Assembly (NCBI GenBank): GCA_028583415.1
Contig: CM053266.1
Location: forward strand, 81,164,149-81,228,148
From: Protea cynaroides
Taxonomy: Eukaryota > Streptophyta > Magnoliopsida > Proteales > Proteaceae
Length of the DNA: 64,000 bases
Direction: 5' to 3'
Part shown: positions 22,837 to 34,908 of the stretch, in pieces
How positions within the stretch are numbered: position 1 is the stretch's first letter
Layout: each line of letters begins with the position of its first letter
Notes under the pieces: generated by a model
Told to the model about the DNA's origin: nothing
Databases searched by the model: none
Seen by the model: only the letters and a program-made list of their open reading frames with translations
Made by a program: the position numbers and the translations under genes

Positions 22837-25177
22837 CTAAGTGGAACAACAACTTTTCTTGGTCCAATTGCCTGATGCATCACCAACATTAATGGTGGTC
22901 CCTTGACCCGGAATACTAGTTAATTTCGCTGCCTCCTGGGCTACTAGTGCTTTCTTGCTTATGATGTGGTGGATTTCTGTCAAAATAGTTTGGAAAGCCT
23001 TCTCAATATTGAATGCTTCCAAAGCTGATGTCTCGAGAAATGATAGTCCTTCCTTCTCGGCCAAAACTCGTGCATCTTCCTCTTGTACAGCTCTCAGGTG
23101 TTTCAGATCAGACTTGTTCCCTGCCAACATGATGACAATGTTGGAGTCTGCATGATCCCTCAGTTCACGGAGCCACCTCTGGACATTGTCAAAAGTTTGC
23201 GTCTTTGTCATGTCATAGACCAAGAGTGCACCAACTGCACCTCTGTAATACGCACTGGTGATAGCGCGGTACCTCTCCTGACCAGCCGTGTCCCATATCT
23301 GTGCCTTGACTGTCTTTCCATCAATCTGTTCCACAGAAAAAAAGACGAATTGTGTTAGTACTGAATTTCTGCTGACTCATAAGTTTATATTGAATGTATT
23401 GGAATCTATTGTGGGCATGGTTTGAGGAAGCGGATCAGAATGGGCCAATCGTGATTCCAATTCAGGCCGATACGAATCAGCTTAATTCTAATTCCGCTTA
23501 CCAGGATTCAGGCCGAAACGAATCAGCTTAATTCTAATTCCGCTTACTAGAACCTTCAATTATGGGGGGACTAGGAAGGTATAAAAACTCAAAAAGTTTA
23601 TACTGTTTGCATCTCCTTTTAGGGTGTTATGCGTCTTAAACATAAGTCCACATCTCCCAAATTTGTAAACCGCATACCTGATGGCCTTAAATGGTCGTAG
23701 AATGCCAAAATTCTATTGCTCATAAGCTAGGAACAAATTGCAAATTAGAGTATGCTTATGTTTGGCCTTGTCTGAAGTTCTGGAGCAGTGTAAAAGAACC
23801 AAATCTCTTCACAGCAAGACCAATTTACATCCCTTTAATTCTAGGACAACATCAATATCGATTCCAACTGTGGGCATACTCTGTCCAAAGTCCTTTCCAA
23901 TTCTGCCATTTTCATCTTCAATTCCTAGTGTAAAGGACTAATGTCTCTGTAACCAATTCAACCAAGTTGTAGTCTGTTAGTGTAAACTGTTAGTCGGTTA
24001 AAAGGTAGTTACATAGTTAGAAGTTCACGTCACCGACAGAAGGAATCTTAGGTCACTGAGTCATATTGTATAAATAGGTATCAGTTTGAACGAAAGAATA
24101 GAGAATAAATTATGAATTTTCAGTTTCTCAAATTCAGTTGAGTTAGAATCGCACATGATATCAGAGTCATGGCAACACAGTCTTCTTCTTCTTCTTCTTC
24201 TTCTTCTTCTTCTTCTTCTCTCTTTTCTCCTTCTGCACTTCCTTCTCTCAATTTTTTGCACTTCCTTCTCTCAATTTTTTGCACTTCCTTCTCTCAATTT
24301 CAGCATTTCCATTCAGTTAAGCTTGACCGTTAGAATTACTTATCGTGGAAATCTCAATTTCTTCTCCAAGTCCAGAGCAGTTAAGCCCCACTAACAGTTC
24401 TTGGATAAAGCAAGACCAACTTCTCAGTTGGCTCCTCTGCTCTCACAGAATCAGTTCTGATCCATGTCGTTGCCGTTATGATTCTCAAGATACCAGTCTA
24501 TCTCCTAATGGTCTTTATGTTCAACAAATCAATCCGTTTATACAACTGATTTGCGCTGGTTCTAGATGGCACAGGTCGTTCAGTTGAAAATTTTGTTCCG
24601 AATACACATCAAGTATTTTAATCTTCATACAATGTAAACTGACTGTTCCATTGGTTAGATCCTCAATAAATAACGTTAAAGCCTGAACTACTCAGCTTAT
24701 ATGAAATACCAAATTGTATTTTCTGGAATAGCAGGGGAATTATTTTTGAAGAATTAACAGAGACCGCAAGATTTCCATAAAATTATTTTCCATGGGTGCC
24801 TAGAGAGAAGCGCGCATTAAAGTGGAACAAGAAGATATGATGGCACTCATTAATCGGAAAACTGCTTGTGACATAAGAGGAACTACAACAAATGCATTAA
24901 CAATTTAATTATCCGGAAAGCAAAATAGAAACAGATGAACAACAAAACAAGATCATGGAGAGAAGCTACTTATATAACAGAAAGAAGCGGGATCACAAAG
25001 ATCAAAACGCACCTCCAAAGTCCTTGTCGCGAATTCAACTCCGATAGTCGATTTAGACTCCAAACAGAACTCATTACGAGTAAACCTCGAAAGAATGTTC
25101 GATTTTCCAACACCAGAATCTCCAATCAAGACGATCTTAAACAGATAATCGTATTCGTGATCTACCTTATGAGCCAT
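22837..25177 (-). CDS. Rab11-type small GTPase, RABA2-like (two exons)
   Basis: Exon 1 is 25177-25013 (55 codons) and exon 2 is 23325-22837 (162 codons plus stop), giving 217 residues, the usual length. The 1687-bp intron is GT-AG (GAG|GTGCG ... GAACAG|ATT) in phase 0. All GTPase motifs are intact: P-loop GDSGVGKS (19-26), switch I STIGVEF (43-49), WDTAGQE (66-72), NKSD (125-128) and ETSAL (153-157). The C-terminus CCST (214-217) is a double-Cys geranylgeranylation signal. Rab11/RABA proteins drive trans-Golgi/recycling-endosome traffic to the plasma membrane and cell plate. NEFCLESKSTIGVEFATRTL and HADSNIVIML fit RABA2 best. The Met at 25177 is chosen because it gives the canonical N-terminus. 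Confidence 0.95.
23460..23551. repeat. 46-bp tandem duplication in the Rab intron
   Basis: The unit ATTCAGGCCGATACGAATCA... occurs twice back to back, ending CGCTTACCAGG and CGCTTACTAG. Confidence 0.85.
23975..24600 (+). mobile_element. Truncated Ty1/copia 5' end in the Rab intron
   Basis: A short LTR-like segment (TGTTAGTGTA at 23975 to GCACA near 24155, with TATAAATAGG inside) is followed by a diverged initiator-Met primer site, TGATATCAGAGTC. After a (TTC)n-encoded serine run come the copia gag blocks KLDR-stop-NYLSWKSQFL and NSSWIKQDQLLSWLL, in shifting frames with stops. Only the 5' end of the element remains. It lies antisense to the Rab transcript and does not disturb its splice sites. 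Confidence 0.72.
24181..24222 (+). repeat. (TTC)n microsatellite
   Basis: About 13 TTC units plus a CTC tail inside the copia gag fragment; they encode its serine run. Confidence 0.95.
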
Positions 25178-25560
25178 TTCTATGCTTCTGATAAATTCTC
25201 CACCCTACAAGATCCATTCCAAATTCAGAACGACAAAAAATAATACCAAATAAAAACAATAATTCAAACTTCAAATAAAATGAAAACAAAACAGTAGAGA
25301 ACTAATTTCTACATACAGATCAAATAAAAAAAAATACACTAATAAACCCTAAGTTACGTTGGAAGGGAAAAGAAAGAATCAAACATACCCTAACTCGTAA
25401 TCCAAAACAATGGGGGAAAAGAGAAGAAATGCTGATGAAATAGCCGGCAAAGATCTCCTTTGAGTCCTTCTACGAAATCCAGAGTTTGATTTCCAAATCT
25501 CCTTGTCGATTCCGACTTGGGAGAGACGATTTTCCGACTAGTTGCAGGCGTTTAAGTCCG
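25178..25560 (-). other. Rab gene 5' untranslated region with probable intron
   Basis: Minus strand: a donor AGG|GTATGT at 25388 and an acceptor CTTGTAG|GGTGG at 25205 define a 184-bp candidate intron 28 bp upstream of the ATG. The first untranslated exon would lie at about 25389-25560. Leader introns are common in plant RABA genes. Inferred from splice consensus only. Confidence 0.55.
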
Positions 25561-26250
25561 AAAAGCCATCATGGTGGAAGAAACAAAGGCACAGAGGTCC
25601 GTCTTTGCTGTCCAAGGCCAATGAGAGAAAAACAGAAAAACCCGACTAAAATGCAATTGTAACGGCCTCTTAGGGGATTAAATGAGTAAAATTCGGAAAT
25701 TCGATATCATTTTGAAATTTTGAAAAATATTTTGAAAAGTATAATGAAGCTTCGGCGCACGTTATAGAACAGATGGGCATTACGTATAGATTTTATAGCA
25801 CAACTGAACAGATGAACAACCAGAAGAAAGCTAGAAAGGAACGATAACAGCGAGTTGACAACTGGTCCGAAATTAGAATGAGACTGATTCGTTGATTTTT
25901 TTGGAAATTTAATTTTAGGGGTAATTATTCGGTGTTACATTGTACACAAAAATAACTCGCTTGGCTAGTCCGATCGGTGAGAGATTAAGCAAAAAAATCA
26001 AAGGATTCTTGTGATTTTGAAGATCGTTCTGGCTTCCAATCAAATCACCTCGATCATCGCAGGTGTATCTAAAGTTTTATACTGTATATGTATATTAGTG
26101 GATCTTGTTTATTAAATCTGATGGGTATTAGTGCTAGGCCTGTTCCTATTTGTTTTTTAACGGATCCCCCGGATCCATACACAACAAAAACGGTGGAATT
26201 CTTTGGAGCCAAACGTCATGAAGGTTCGTGGTCGGCATTACACTTTATCG
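25561..26250. other. Rab gene upstream/intergenic region
   Basis: AT-rich and without a gene I recognise. It should contain the Rab promoter; no clear TATA assignment was possible. Confidence 0.4.
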
Positions 26251-26790
26251 TAAGGGTGTTAAACGGTGTGATTTTGAATTAATTGTGCAATTTAGTTTCG
26301 ATTCGATGTGTAATAAATAAAACAAAAATTGGACTATTTATTAAATGGTTTTAAAATGTTTATCAAAATCGATTATTAATGCATTTTGATTTTTCAGTTT
26401 TTAAATGGTTTCATTGTCAGGAAGGAAAAGAAGAAAATTAAGAACAAAGTAGAGGGAAAATCAAGAAAATCATTAAATAATTTTAATCACATATAAAAAT
26501 AGATTTACAATTTAGAAGTATGCCATGTGGAAAGTATTAAAATATAATTTACTTCTACAATTATAGACATTTAGCACTAAGGGGATTAAAGTAAAGGTTT
26601 AATCGGTTTTAACGGTTTCTAATAGTCGGTATAAATGGTTTCATTCTTGAAACCAGAATCGAACCGTTTAATTGAACGGTTTCATTTCTGAAACCAAAAC
26701 CGAACCATTGAATAATCGATTTCACGGTTTCAATTTAAATGGTTCGGTTCGATTTCGATACACTGTTCGGTTTCATTTTTGACACCCTTA
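26251..26790. mobile_element. hAT-like MITE
   Basis: The ends TAAGGGTGTTAAA and TTTTGACACCCTTA are inverse copies with one mismatch, typical of plant hAT-type short elements. Inside, AACCGTTT/GGTTTC words repeat in both orientations (26580-26780). The flanking 8-mers CTTTATCG and CTTCACTG agree at five positions, so a decayed 8-bp duplication is possible. No transposase. Confidence 0.5.
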
Positions 26791-29070
26791 CTTCACTGAC
26801 TTAAAATAAAAAGGCTGGGTTGTGTCAGAATTTTAAAACCTCAGCCCAAAACCTAGGTTACCCTTAACTCAGCCCAGGACCTACCCAGCCCGAGGTCAGC
26901 TGGGATTAGGTGCAAGAAATGCACTCAAGTCGTTAATTGAAACCAACAGAAATTGTTTACACTAGAACTGGCAAACCGTTTAGCAAATAGTTCAGTTTTG
27001 GTTTGGGTTTTCATACCATTTATTATTTAACCCAAATACATGCATATCCGTTTTTGAACTGTTAAAACCGGTTTATTTTTTGCTATAGAAATTTTTAATC
27101 CCTAACTCTACACTAAGGTTCTCTTTGGTATTTATATTTATATTTTTGAATTATTTATGACAAATCATTTATGAGAATAAATTATAAGTCATAAATAATA
27201 CATAAAGAAATAATTATAGATTCTCACATTAATGATAGACACCTTCTAACCTTTTTCTTTTTTAGATTTTACATGATATTAATTTTTTTAAATATAAATA
27301 AATATCATAAATCATACCAAACAACTACATATGTCATAATGTATTCTATAAGATATACCAAAGAGAGCCTAAGTGGAGATAAGGCTACGTATAATCTACT
27401 ATTCCCAGACCCTATAGTAGTGGAAGCCCTGTGTACTGGGATGCTCTTTTTTTTTTTTTTATACCAAAGAGGCTTAAGTTCAAAAACCTTAAACTAAATC
27501 AAAACACACACATACAACACAATCTCTCATTCTCTCTAAATCTCTGACTCTCCATCATTTTGTCTCCACAACGCCCACCTCCTTTAGATATTTTAGTTCT
27601 CAACAAAGACCTTTGGATATGAATATCATTAAATTTACAATTTACAATACTTCGGTCGCAAATCTCTAATTTAAAATGGTGGTCATTCTTTAGGAGTTCA
27701 TGAATAAATTTTAAGACTTGATCCTCAATATGGCATTTAATCGACATACAAGTCAAATTTGAATTTGAAATGGATGAACTAGTTTTTAGTTAAACTAATA
27801 TGATATATTATCAAATTGTTTTTCAAATATTAGGAAAAACTTATTAATGGCAACTATATTGTTTAATGGCAACTGATTCATTTAGAAACTGGTTAAGGGA
27901 ACTGTTAAATAGTCTATAAACTGCAAGCACAACCATTTAATGAAAAATCGATTAAAAATCAGATAACTTAAACAAATTAATAATCAGACAATCAGTTCTA
28001 GTAACAATTTCAACACCTTTAATTAATCGTTTGATTTCGATTCTACGTTCCTATGCACCGGACCACACCGTTTAACAGATAATAAATTGTTTAACACCCT
28101 TATCTGGGATATCTTACCTTAGGCCTAATTTGTCCATCAGAGCTTGGTGCTGATTGACCCTAATTAGGCTGGTTTGGGCTAGGTTTGCCTTAATTGTAGG
28201 TTGGGCTTGATTCACCCTAGTTCAATCCAGCCCAATTTACAGTATGATGTAATTATATAAAATTGCAATTATACAAGGTTAGGCTAGTCAAGGTTGGGCT
28301 CAGACCGAGACCTCAACCTAAGAGTAACCTGACCCAGTACTAGACCTAAAAATCTTTACTTTGGCTCAAACTATAGGTCAAAAAGCTCAATGATAGAGCT
28401 AGGGTAGACTCAAACTCACCAGGCCAAACTTACACCCATAAGTAGCTAGGGGTGTCAAGCGGTAGGGCTTCATAGGTCACTAGCAATTTATACCTTGCAC
28501 CGTGACCGGCATGTTTAACTAATCGATCCTCATTTGCGAAACATGGACACATTTATATTCAGTTCAATTGGTCTCAATCCCTAATCGGTCTTATGTTAAT
28601 CGATCTGTTAAAAGGCTTCAATGATACAAACCTATCGGTCCATAAATTGGTTATACTATTCAGTATTATGCTAATCGTTCCAATCGTGCCAACTGGTCCA
28701 CAATGTAAGAAAACACAACATTGGCCCATGTTCTGTTGTAATTGGACATTATTTATTCTACATTCTCAACATAATAGCATATTTTAAATTCTTAATTAAG
28801 AACATAACCTAAATGAAAAGAGAGAAATGAAAGACATTTAGGGCCTGTTTGATAAAACTTCTGCTTCTGGATTCTATAGATTTTGACTCCTAAGGAGCCA
28901 TTTTGGAGTAGAAACGTGTTTGATAAGTTTCGTTGGATTCCAACTTCCACAGAGTGAACCAGATTCAAAATGGTTCTAGAATCCAAAATTTTGGAGTCAT
29001 AAATACTTGCTCCAAGCTGTTGGATCAATTTTTTGAGAGAAAAAAAAATCAACTCTCACATGACTCTCAC
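26791..29070. other. Intergenic AT-rich sequence, no gene recognised
   Basis: Contains GGCTGGGTT/AACCCAGCC-type low-complexity blocks (26800-26910 and 28130-28440), an isolated CTAGGGGTGTCAAG end-like word near 28449, and AGGGCCTGTTTGATAA near 28839, which resembles a MITE end. No partner ends were found for these words. No coding region or RNA gene was supported. Confidence 0.4.
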
Positions 29071-29312
29071 TTCACCACCACCACCACCATCGCCACCACC
29101 CACCACTGCCACCACAACCGCCACCATCCACACCACTGCCACCACCAGCACCACAGTCGCCGCCGCCAGCACCATCACTACCACGGCCACCACCACCACC
29201 ACCACTGTCATCACCATAACCACCACCACAGCCATCACCCACCACCACCGGCACTGCTACCTCTACCAACACCACCACCACCACCGTCGCCACCACTGCC
29301 ACCCACCACCCA
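29071..29312. repeat. (CAC/CCA)n trinucleotide repeat region
   Basis: About 240 bp of CAC, CCA and GCC triplets. It is open in several frames on both strands only because of the repeat. Confidence 0.95.
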
Positions 29313-30120
29313 CCTATTGAACTTTGTGTTGTCATTGTTGGTAACTTGGCTGATGTGACAGTGTTTGTGAGTATTCAGTCAGAGAAATGAGGAGAGAGAG
29401 TTTTAGTGTAGGAGAGAGAGTGTCAGTGCAGTGACACAGATGTGGCAACTTTGCTTGTGTGTTCTATAGTGTTCTACATATGTTTCAGATGACTTACAAT
29501 GAGTTGAATGAGATTTTACATTGATTTTGATGGGAGAGAGTGTCTGTGGATCCCACTGGTGATGTGGCATAGTTTCTGATGATGTGGCCGAGTCTCTAAT
29601 GATGAGGCAATGTTGTGACATTTTGAAGCATTACATGAAGAAAGAAGATGTAGAGCGAGAATGAGGAGAGAAAATAAGGAGAGAGAAAATGTTGGTGGGT
29701 CCCACAGCATGTTCATGAAAATCTAACAGTGGAAAGATGTAGAGCGTCGAGTTATCTTTCCAATGCAACTTGAATCACTCAATTCCGACGTCGGATGAGA
29801 GAGATATCGCAGTTTCCGTCAGATCGCTCGAAAAAGTCATTAATACATTTGTTCAGGGGCATTTTGGGTAAGAAGAAATGTAGAAGATTCCAAATCGGCT
29901 GCTAAAATGAAGCCATGTTGCTCAGATCCACTTTGAATGGCCCAGATCAAGGCGGGCTAGGGTGTATCAGAGCCGAAGCATCGAGATTCCATTGCGCGCC
30001 TTTGGATTGGTTGGATGCATGTTATTACAATGGTCTCTGTTGCATTGAGTACTAGGCTTGATTCCGTGGGGCGCATGCGCGGTATTACGGCGGATCAGAT
30101 CCAGATCTAGTGGTTCACCT
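29313..30120 (+). other. Probable old copia LTR (X), part left of element A
   Basis: The block CCAATGCAACTTGAATCACT ... GATGAGAGAGATATCGC (about 29760-29820) is of a kind common in plant copia U3 regions. It continues beyond element A at 41815. Repeated GATGTGGC words lie near 29560-29590. The LTR start was not fixed. The last five bases, CACCT, are the left TSD of element A. Confidence 0.35.
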
Positions 30121-30346
30121 TGTCACACCCCAATTCCGCTGAACCAAAAGTGTGAGTGAACCGTCTCCAAACCACGGCTCATACTAGGATCTCAATAGAC
30201 CGTGTCAACCAACTATTTCGAACAATCTAACATAATCAGAGTGTAATACATAGCAGCGGATAATTAAAATAATTATCCAAATTAGTCCATCATTCACAAA
30301 ATTAAATAATAAAATATTACAATGTATTATTTCAAAATAACCATCT

Positions 30347-30478
30347 CTAAAGGAAAACACAGAATGAGCACTCACATGATGCGTCATGGTCGTCCTCTAC
30401 TGCCTGTGTATCTAGGGCAGCGACTGTACTGTACACTGGGGCAGCCATGAAATCCTCGATGGTATACCCTGCATCAAG
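30347..30478 (-). CDS. Conserved 43-codon exon-like segment, element A 3' LTR
   Basis: Minus strand: behind the acceptor TTCTTTTCAG (AG at 30482-30481) the frame reads LDAGYTIEDFMAAPVY and ends HDASCECSFCVFL-stop. It has the same 43 codons as in S, B and C, with about half the residues shared. The donor near the end of A's pol (AAAG|GTACAT, G at 32341) is in the matching phase, which would give an 1861-bp intron. See 63662-63793. Confidence 0.5.
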   Translation of the reverse strand, partial: LDAGYTIEDFMAAPVYSTVAALDTQAVEDDHDASCECSFCVFL

Positions 30479-31417
30479 ATCTGAAAAGAATAGAATATAT
30501 ATTTTCGGGTGAGCTCACAACTTAGCTCAGTAAGTACAAAACCAATGCAACATACAAAATACATGAGATAACATTACAATTTGGGTCAGGTATAACTTGC
30601 AAAATGCTATGGTAAGGTTTGGCGACCACCGCACCTCCATGCACGAGAGTGTGAGCACACCTAACAGTCAGGCAACAATCCACACTACTGCCGTTGCCCC
30701 ACATCACTCATTCCGGTATAGAGATGGAGCTAGAGTCTGGCGGGCAGGTTGAGCCACCATCCCACATTCTTCCCCTGATACCCTATACCGTACCAATACC
30801 TAAATCCCTATTGGCAAGGGCTTGTAAGTGGGTTCCGTTTCTAACCAGTCCTATATGTCAAATTGTCAATACAGTATCTATGGCCCTACCCCAGCACAAC
30901 TCCCTACAACATAGAGATAGGGCTCGAGTCTGGTGGGCAAGCTGAACCACAATCCCATGTCCTCCCCCTGATACCCTATTTGCACCAAGTTCGCTAAGGT
31001 AAATGGCGATACGAAAAGGTGTTAGTGTGAGGATATATCTAGGGCTCCACTCCCCTTCACATTCCACACACTAACTAAAAACATCCACATGCCTAAACAA
31101 CCAACATCCTAGCATATGAAATACATGAACAGATAATAATAATTTAAATAACTACCATGGCATTTGAAATGCACAAACATCAGGCAATCAATACAGATAC
31201 AAATTAGTCACAACGGTTTACTGTTATTTAATTAATTAGGGTTTGGGGTCTTGTCCCTTAACTGACACATGATAACAAATCCGCTCTGCGTCACAGGGTC
31301 TACTCACGCTGTCTACAGGTCCTACATAATCATACTCATAAGTTAGAATTAAAGTATTAGGGTTACAGTTGGTCAGAACCATGTTTGGCCAAGCAAACAG
31401 GGCTCGGTAAGCATACC

Positions 31418-31525
31418 AGTCGCGGTACCGGTCTCAGTAGAGTGAGACCGGTATGCCCTGCTGAGACCGGTATGCCCCTGCAGTATATACCGCAGGCCCA
31501 TATCGCAGGACCTTGTGTCCAGCCG
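31418..31525. repeat. GGTCG/ACCGGT motif array 2, element A 3' LTR
   Basis: Several GAGACCGGTATG, TACCGGTCTC and CCGCAGG words in both orientations. The element-A flavour of the motif has ACC in front of the GGTC core. Confidence 0.75.
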
Positions 31526-32036
31526 GTATGTTCTGCGGTTTGGATCCGAGAGCCCAATCTCGGATCTCCCTTCCCCGTCGATCATCGACTTGGTTTCTAG
31601 GGTTTTTCCTAACCATTCTAAGGTCCAAATACTTTCTTAGTCTTCTAGGTTTCGATTATAACATCGCTTCATACCCGATTGGATCTTAATGAAAAACTAG
31701 GGTTTATTGGAAGTCCTAGGATTTTGGATCCCTGCGCCGTTTCACAGCTCTGATCCGTAATCTTATCAATACTAAAAAGGATTGAGCACTTACCGGTGTT
31801 TGTCAGATGGTGGCGTGCTCTTCCAACGAAAATTCCCTCTTCTTGAGCGGTTTCCTCCCTCCTTGCTCCTTCTCAGATCTCTTCCAGACGGCTACGGTTT
31901 GAGAAGGATCTAAGGAGGGTTAAGGTGTATATTAATAGTGGGAGACCGTTCTAGGAAGGTTTCCCACGGTTAGAACTTTTTAAAATTTAAATTCGGAGTG
32001 TGGGACCCACTGGAGTCCATCTCCAGCAGTTATTGC

Positions 32037-32092
32037 TCATACCGGTTGCACATACCAGTCTCACTGAGTGAGACCGATACTGAGACCGGTAT
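32037..32092. repeat. Motif array 1, element A 3' LTR (U3)
   Basis: CATACCGGTTGCACATACC, GTCTCACTGAGTGAGACC and GAGACCGGTATG copies upstream of the LTR promoter on the minus strand. Confidence 0.75.
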
Positions 32093-32240
32093 GTGAACTT
32101 TATAATTTCTACACCTGATTCTCATACCTGGATTACGTGGTTCGTCTCCCGGCTTCACCTTCCGGTCCGGTTATGATTGGGAGACCTGTCACAATATAAA
32201 ACTATGGGTTAAATCGGGTTTTCAGAGCACGGTTCTTACA

Positions 32241-32254
32241 ACTCTACCACCCTT
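32241..32254 (-). promoter_or_regulatory. Polypurine tract of element A
   Basis: The minus strand reads AAGGGTGGTAGAGT immediately before the 3' LTR. A diverged upstream copy of the same PPT-side block (TTTTAAAGGTGGGGG) lies near 32300. Confidence 0.75.
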
Positions 32255-32341
32255 AAAAGAAATTTCGTCCCTGAAATTTGCATGTAGGTCTCACAATTCC
32301 CCCACCTTTAAAAGAAATTTTGTCCCCGAAATTGTATGTAC

Positions 32342-33740
32342 CTTTAGAGTCGAAAAGATGAGGGTATTCTTGTCGCATGACATCCTCCTCCTCCTAGGTA
32401 ATTTCTTCTACATCCTGGCTCTTCCAAACTACCTTGACGTAGTGTATAGCTCTCCTTCGAAGCTGTTGTATCTTTTGCCTGATTAGTTTGATTGGTACCA
32501 CCTCGAAGGTTAAGTCTTCTGTCAAATCTAGGGGGTCTGCAACAAGAATATGAGAAGGGTCTCTCACGTACTTCTTCAGTAAGGACACGTGGAAGACGTT
32601 GTGGACACTAGACATCGCTGGTGGCAATGTAAGTTGATAGGCCACTTTGTCGCATCGGGACAGAATCTCATATGGTCCCACATATCTAGGACACAGTTTT
32701 CCTTTCTTTCCGAACCGCTTTAGGCCTCTTACTGGTGACACCTTCAGAAACACTTTATCACCAACAGTGAATTCGAGGTCTCGGTGCCTGTTATTAGCAT
32801 AGTGCTTTTGACACACTTGAGTTGTCTTTACTCAGTTCTTGATCTGATCCACTACTTTGCAAGTTTCCTCCACAAATTCTGGTCCTACGATCCGTCTTTC
32901 TCCAACCTCGTCCCATAACAATGGTGTCCGACATTTCTTACCATACAAGGCCTCATATGGGGCGATCTGGATTGTAGCCTGGTAGCTATTGTTGTAGGCA
33001 AACTCGATGAGTGAAAGCTTCTCATCCCAAGCTCCCTTAAAGTCAATAGCACATGCTCGAAGCATATCCTCTACGATCTGGATGGTCCTCTCTGACTGAC
33101 CATCTGTTTGAGGGTGGAAGGTTGTGTTGAACTTTAGTTTTATTCCCATGGCCTTCTATAGTCCCTCCCAAAATTTTAATGTGAAGCGCGGATCTCTGTC
33201 TGATACTATACTCTTTGGGACACCGTGGAGTAACAATATTTTCTACATATAACTTTGCCAGCCTTTCCATGGTGTATTGCGATCTGATCAAAATAAATCT
33301 TGCAGTCTTGGGGAGGCGGTATACAACTACCCAAACTGCATTCACTGACCTCGGAGTCATAGAGAGTGGAGTGAGCTTCTAACATGATTCGGTTTCTGAT
33401 TTCCAGGTCCTCATTCTCAGGTATGCATAACCTTCCATGATATCTAAGTACCTTGTCTGTATCCAAGGTGAAATCAGGATTGGCTCGACCCTTTTCCAAA
33501 TCTTCTTGCACTGTCCTGAGGTATGGGTCCTGTAGGACTGCTGCTTTTATCTCCTCTTTCAGGTCAGGTAAAATATTCTGTGCCGCAAACATAAGAGTGA
33601 ACTTGTGTATCAACCCTTGCTCAATTGGATCATCTGCTGACTTTAATAAGAGCTGTTTTTCATTCTCTGATGAGCCAAAAACTGCAGCACACAAAACTGC
33701 ATTTGTACTTGGGCCTGCTTCGGGGTTCGATGCCATTTCC
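32342..33740 (-). pseudogene. Element A integrase with chromodomain-like tail, internally deleted
   Basis: Pieces in three frames. The N-terminal linker runs to EAHSTLYD. Then the sequence jumps near 33365 to NAVWVVVYRLPKTARF, so about 80 residues are missing compared with element C. The loss removes the HHCC zinc finger and first catalytic Asp. The catalytic Glu block (HPQTDGQSERTIQ) and the C-terminal GDKVFLKVSPVRGLKRFG / HNVFHVSLLKKY region remain, followed by the chromodomain-like VKVVWKSQDVEEIT and a TAG where B and C have Trp. It ends YPHLFDSK next to a GT donor. Confidence 0.87.
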
Positions 33741-34908
33741 TGCTCAGAGCATCAACTAAAATATTAACTTTTCCAGGATGGTACTGAATGTCGCAGTCGT
33801 AGTCCTTGAGTAATTCTAACACCTCCTTTGCCTCATGTTCAGGCCTTTTGGGTGAAAAGATATGTCAAGCTTTTGTGGTCAAACTTAATCTGGGATTTTT
33901 CATCATACAGGTAGTGCCTCCAAGTCTTGATGGCATGAATGACTACTGCCAATTCTAGGTCATGAGTAGGGTAGTTCTTCTCATGCTCCTTCAGCTGTCT
34001 TGAGGCATAGGCTATCACCTGTTCTCCTTGCATCAGCACACATCCCAGTCCCAAACCTGAAGCATCTGTGTACAGTGTGAATGGAAGGCCTGAAGTAGGA
34101 ATAGTCAATATAGGTGCTGACACCGGTCTTGACTTCAGTGTCTGGAAGCACTTCTCACATTCTTCGGTCCATACGAACTTCTCCCCCTTCTTGGTCAACC
34201 TGGTGAGTGGAACGACAATCTTGAATAATCTTCCACAAACCTTCTGTAATATCCAGCTAAGCCCAGGAAGCTACGTATTTCAGCAACTGTCTTCGGCGCC
34301 TCCCATCCTACTATGGCTGAAATTTTGCTGGGATCCACCTTAATTCCTTCAGTAGATACCACGTGACCTAGGAAGGCTACTTTGTCTAGCCAAAATTCAC
34401 ATTTCTTGTATTTTGCATAGAGCTTCTCTCTTCTTAGTCTTTGTAATGCTGCTCTTAAATGCACTGCATATGTCTCCTTGTCCTTGGAGTATACTAAAAT
34501 ATCATCTATGAATACGATAACCGATGTATCCAACATGTCATGGAATACTCGGTTCATTAGCTCCATAAACGATGCAGGTGCATTGGTCAACCCAAAGGAC
34601 ATCACCAGGAACTCATAGTGTCCATACCTCGTTCTGAAAGCTGTCTTGGGAATGTCTGCCTCCTTTATCTTGAGTTGATGATACCCTGACCTCAGATCAA
34701 TCTTTGAGAATACAATCGAACCTTGTAGTTGATCAAACAAATCGTCTATTCTTGGTAGTGGGTACCTGTTCTTGATGGTGAGCTTGTTTAACTCTCGATA
34801 GTCCATACAAAGACGTACGCTACCATCCTTCTTCTTGACAAAAAGCATAGGTGCTCCCCAAGGTGAGATACTCGGCCTTATAAATCCCTTGTCTAATAGT
34901 TCTTGCAA
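33741..34908 (-). pseudogene. Element A reverse transcriptase and RNase H
   Basis: RT (34908-about 34215) is complete in one frame, with YPLPRIDDLFDQL, SKIDLRSGYHQLKI, FGLTNAPASFMELMN and the catalytic FIDD. A one-base shift near 34210 moves the reading into the RNase H frame (34198-33839: LYTDASGLGLGCVLMQ, YASRQLKEHEKNYPTHDLEL). RNase H ends near 33780 with the PGKVNILVDALSR-type block. RT starts after a TAG that matches a Gln codon in element C. Confidence 0.92.

Larger units (their letters stand above)
30121..32240 (-). repeat. 3' LTR of element A
   Basis: 2120 bp, TGTCACACCCC...GTTCTTACA on the plus strand, paired with 39649-41809. It contains the conserved exon-like segment (30347-30478), two copies of a sub-repeat (about 30720-30790 and 30900-30980), motif arrays, a GTAAGT donor at 31793 and a TATTAATATA promoter-like word near 31928-31940. 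Confidence 0.95.

Noticed and set aside
28449..28470. hAT-like end CTAGGGGTGTCAAG
   Set aside because: No inverse partner end or duplication found nearby.
29033..29358. His/Thr/Val/Gly-rich frames
   Set aside because: Low-complexity translation of the CAC repeat.
30694..30945. LTR open frames near 30.5-31.6 kb and their copies near 40.1-41.4 kb
   Set aside because: They run opposite to the element, differ between the two LTR copies and lack conservation. Only the 43-codon segment on the sense strand was kept.
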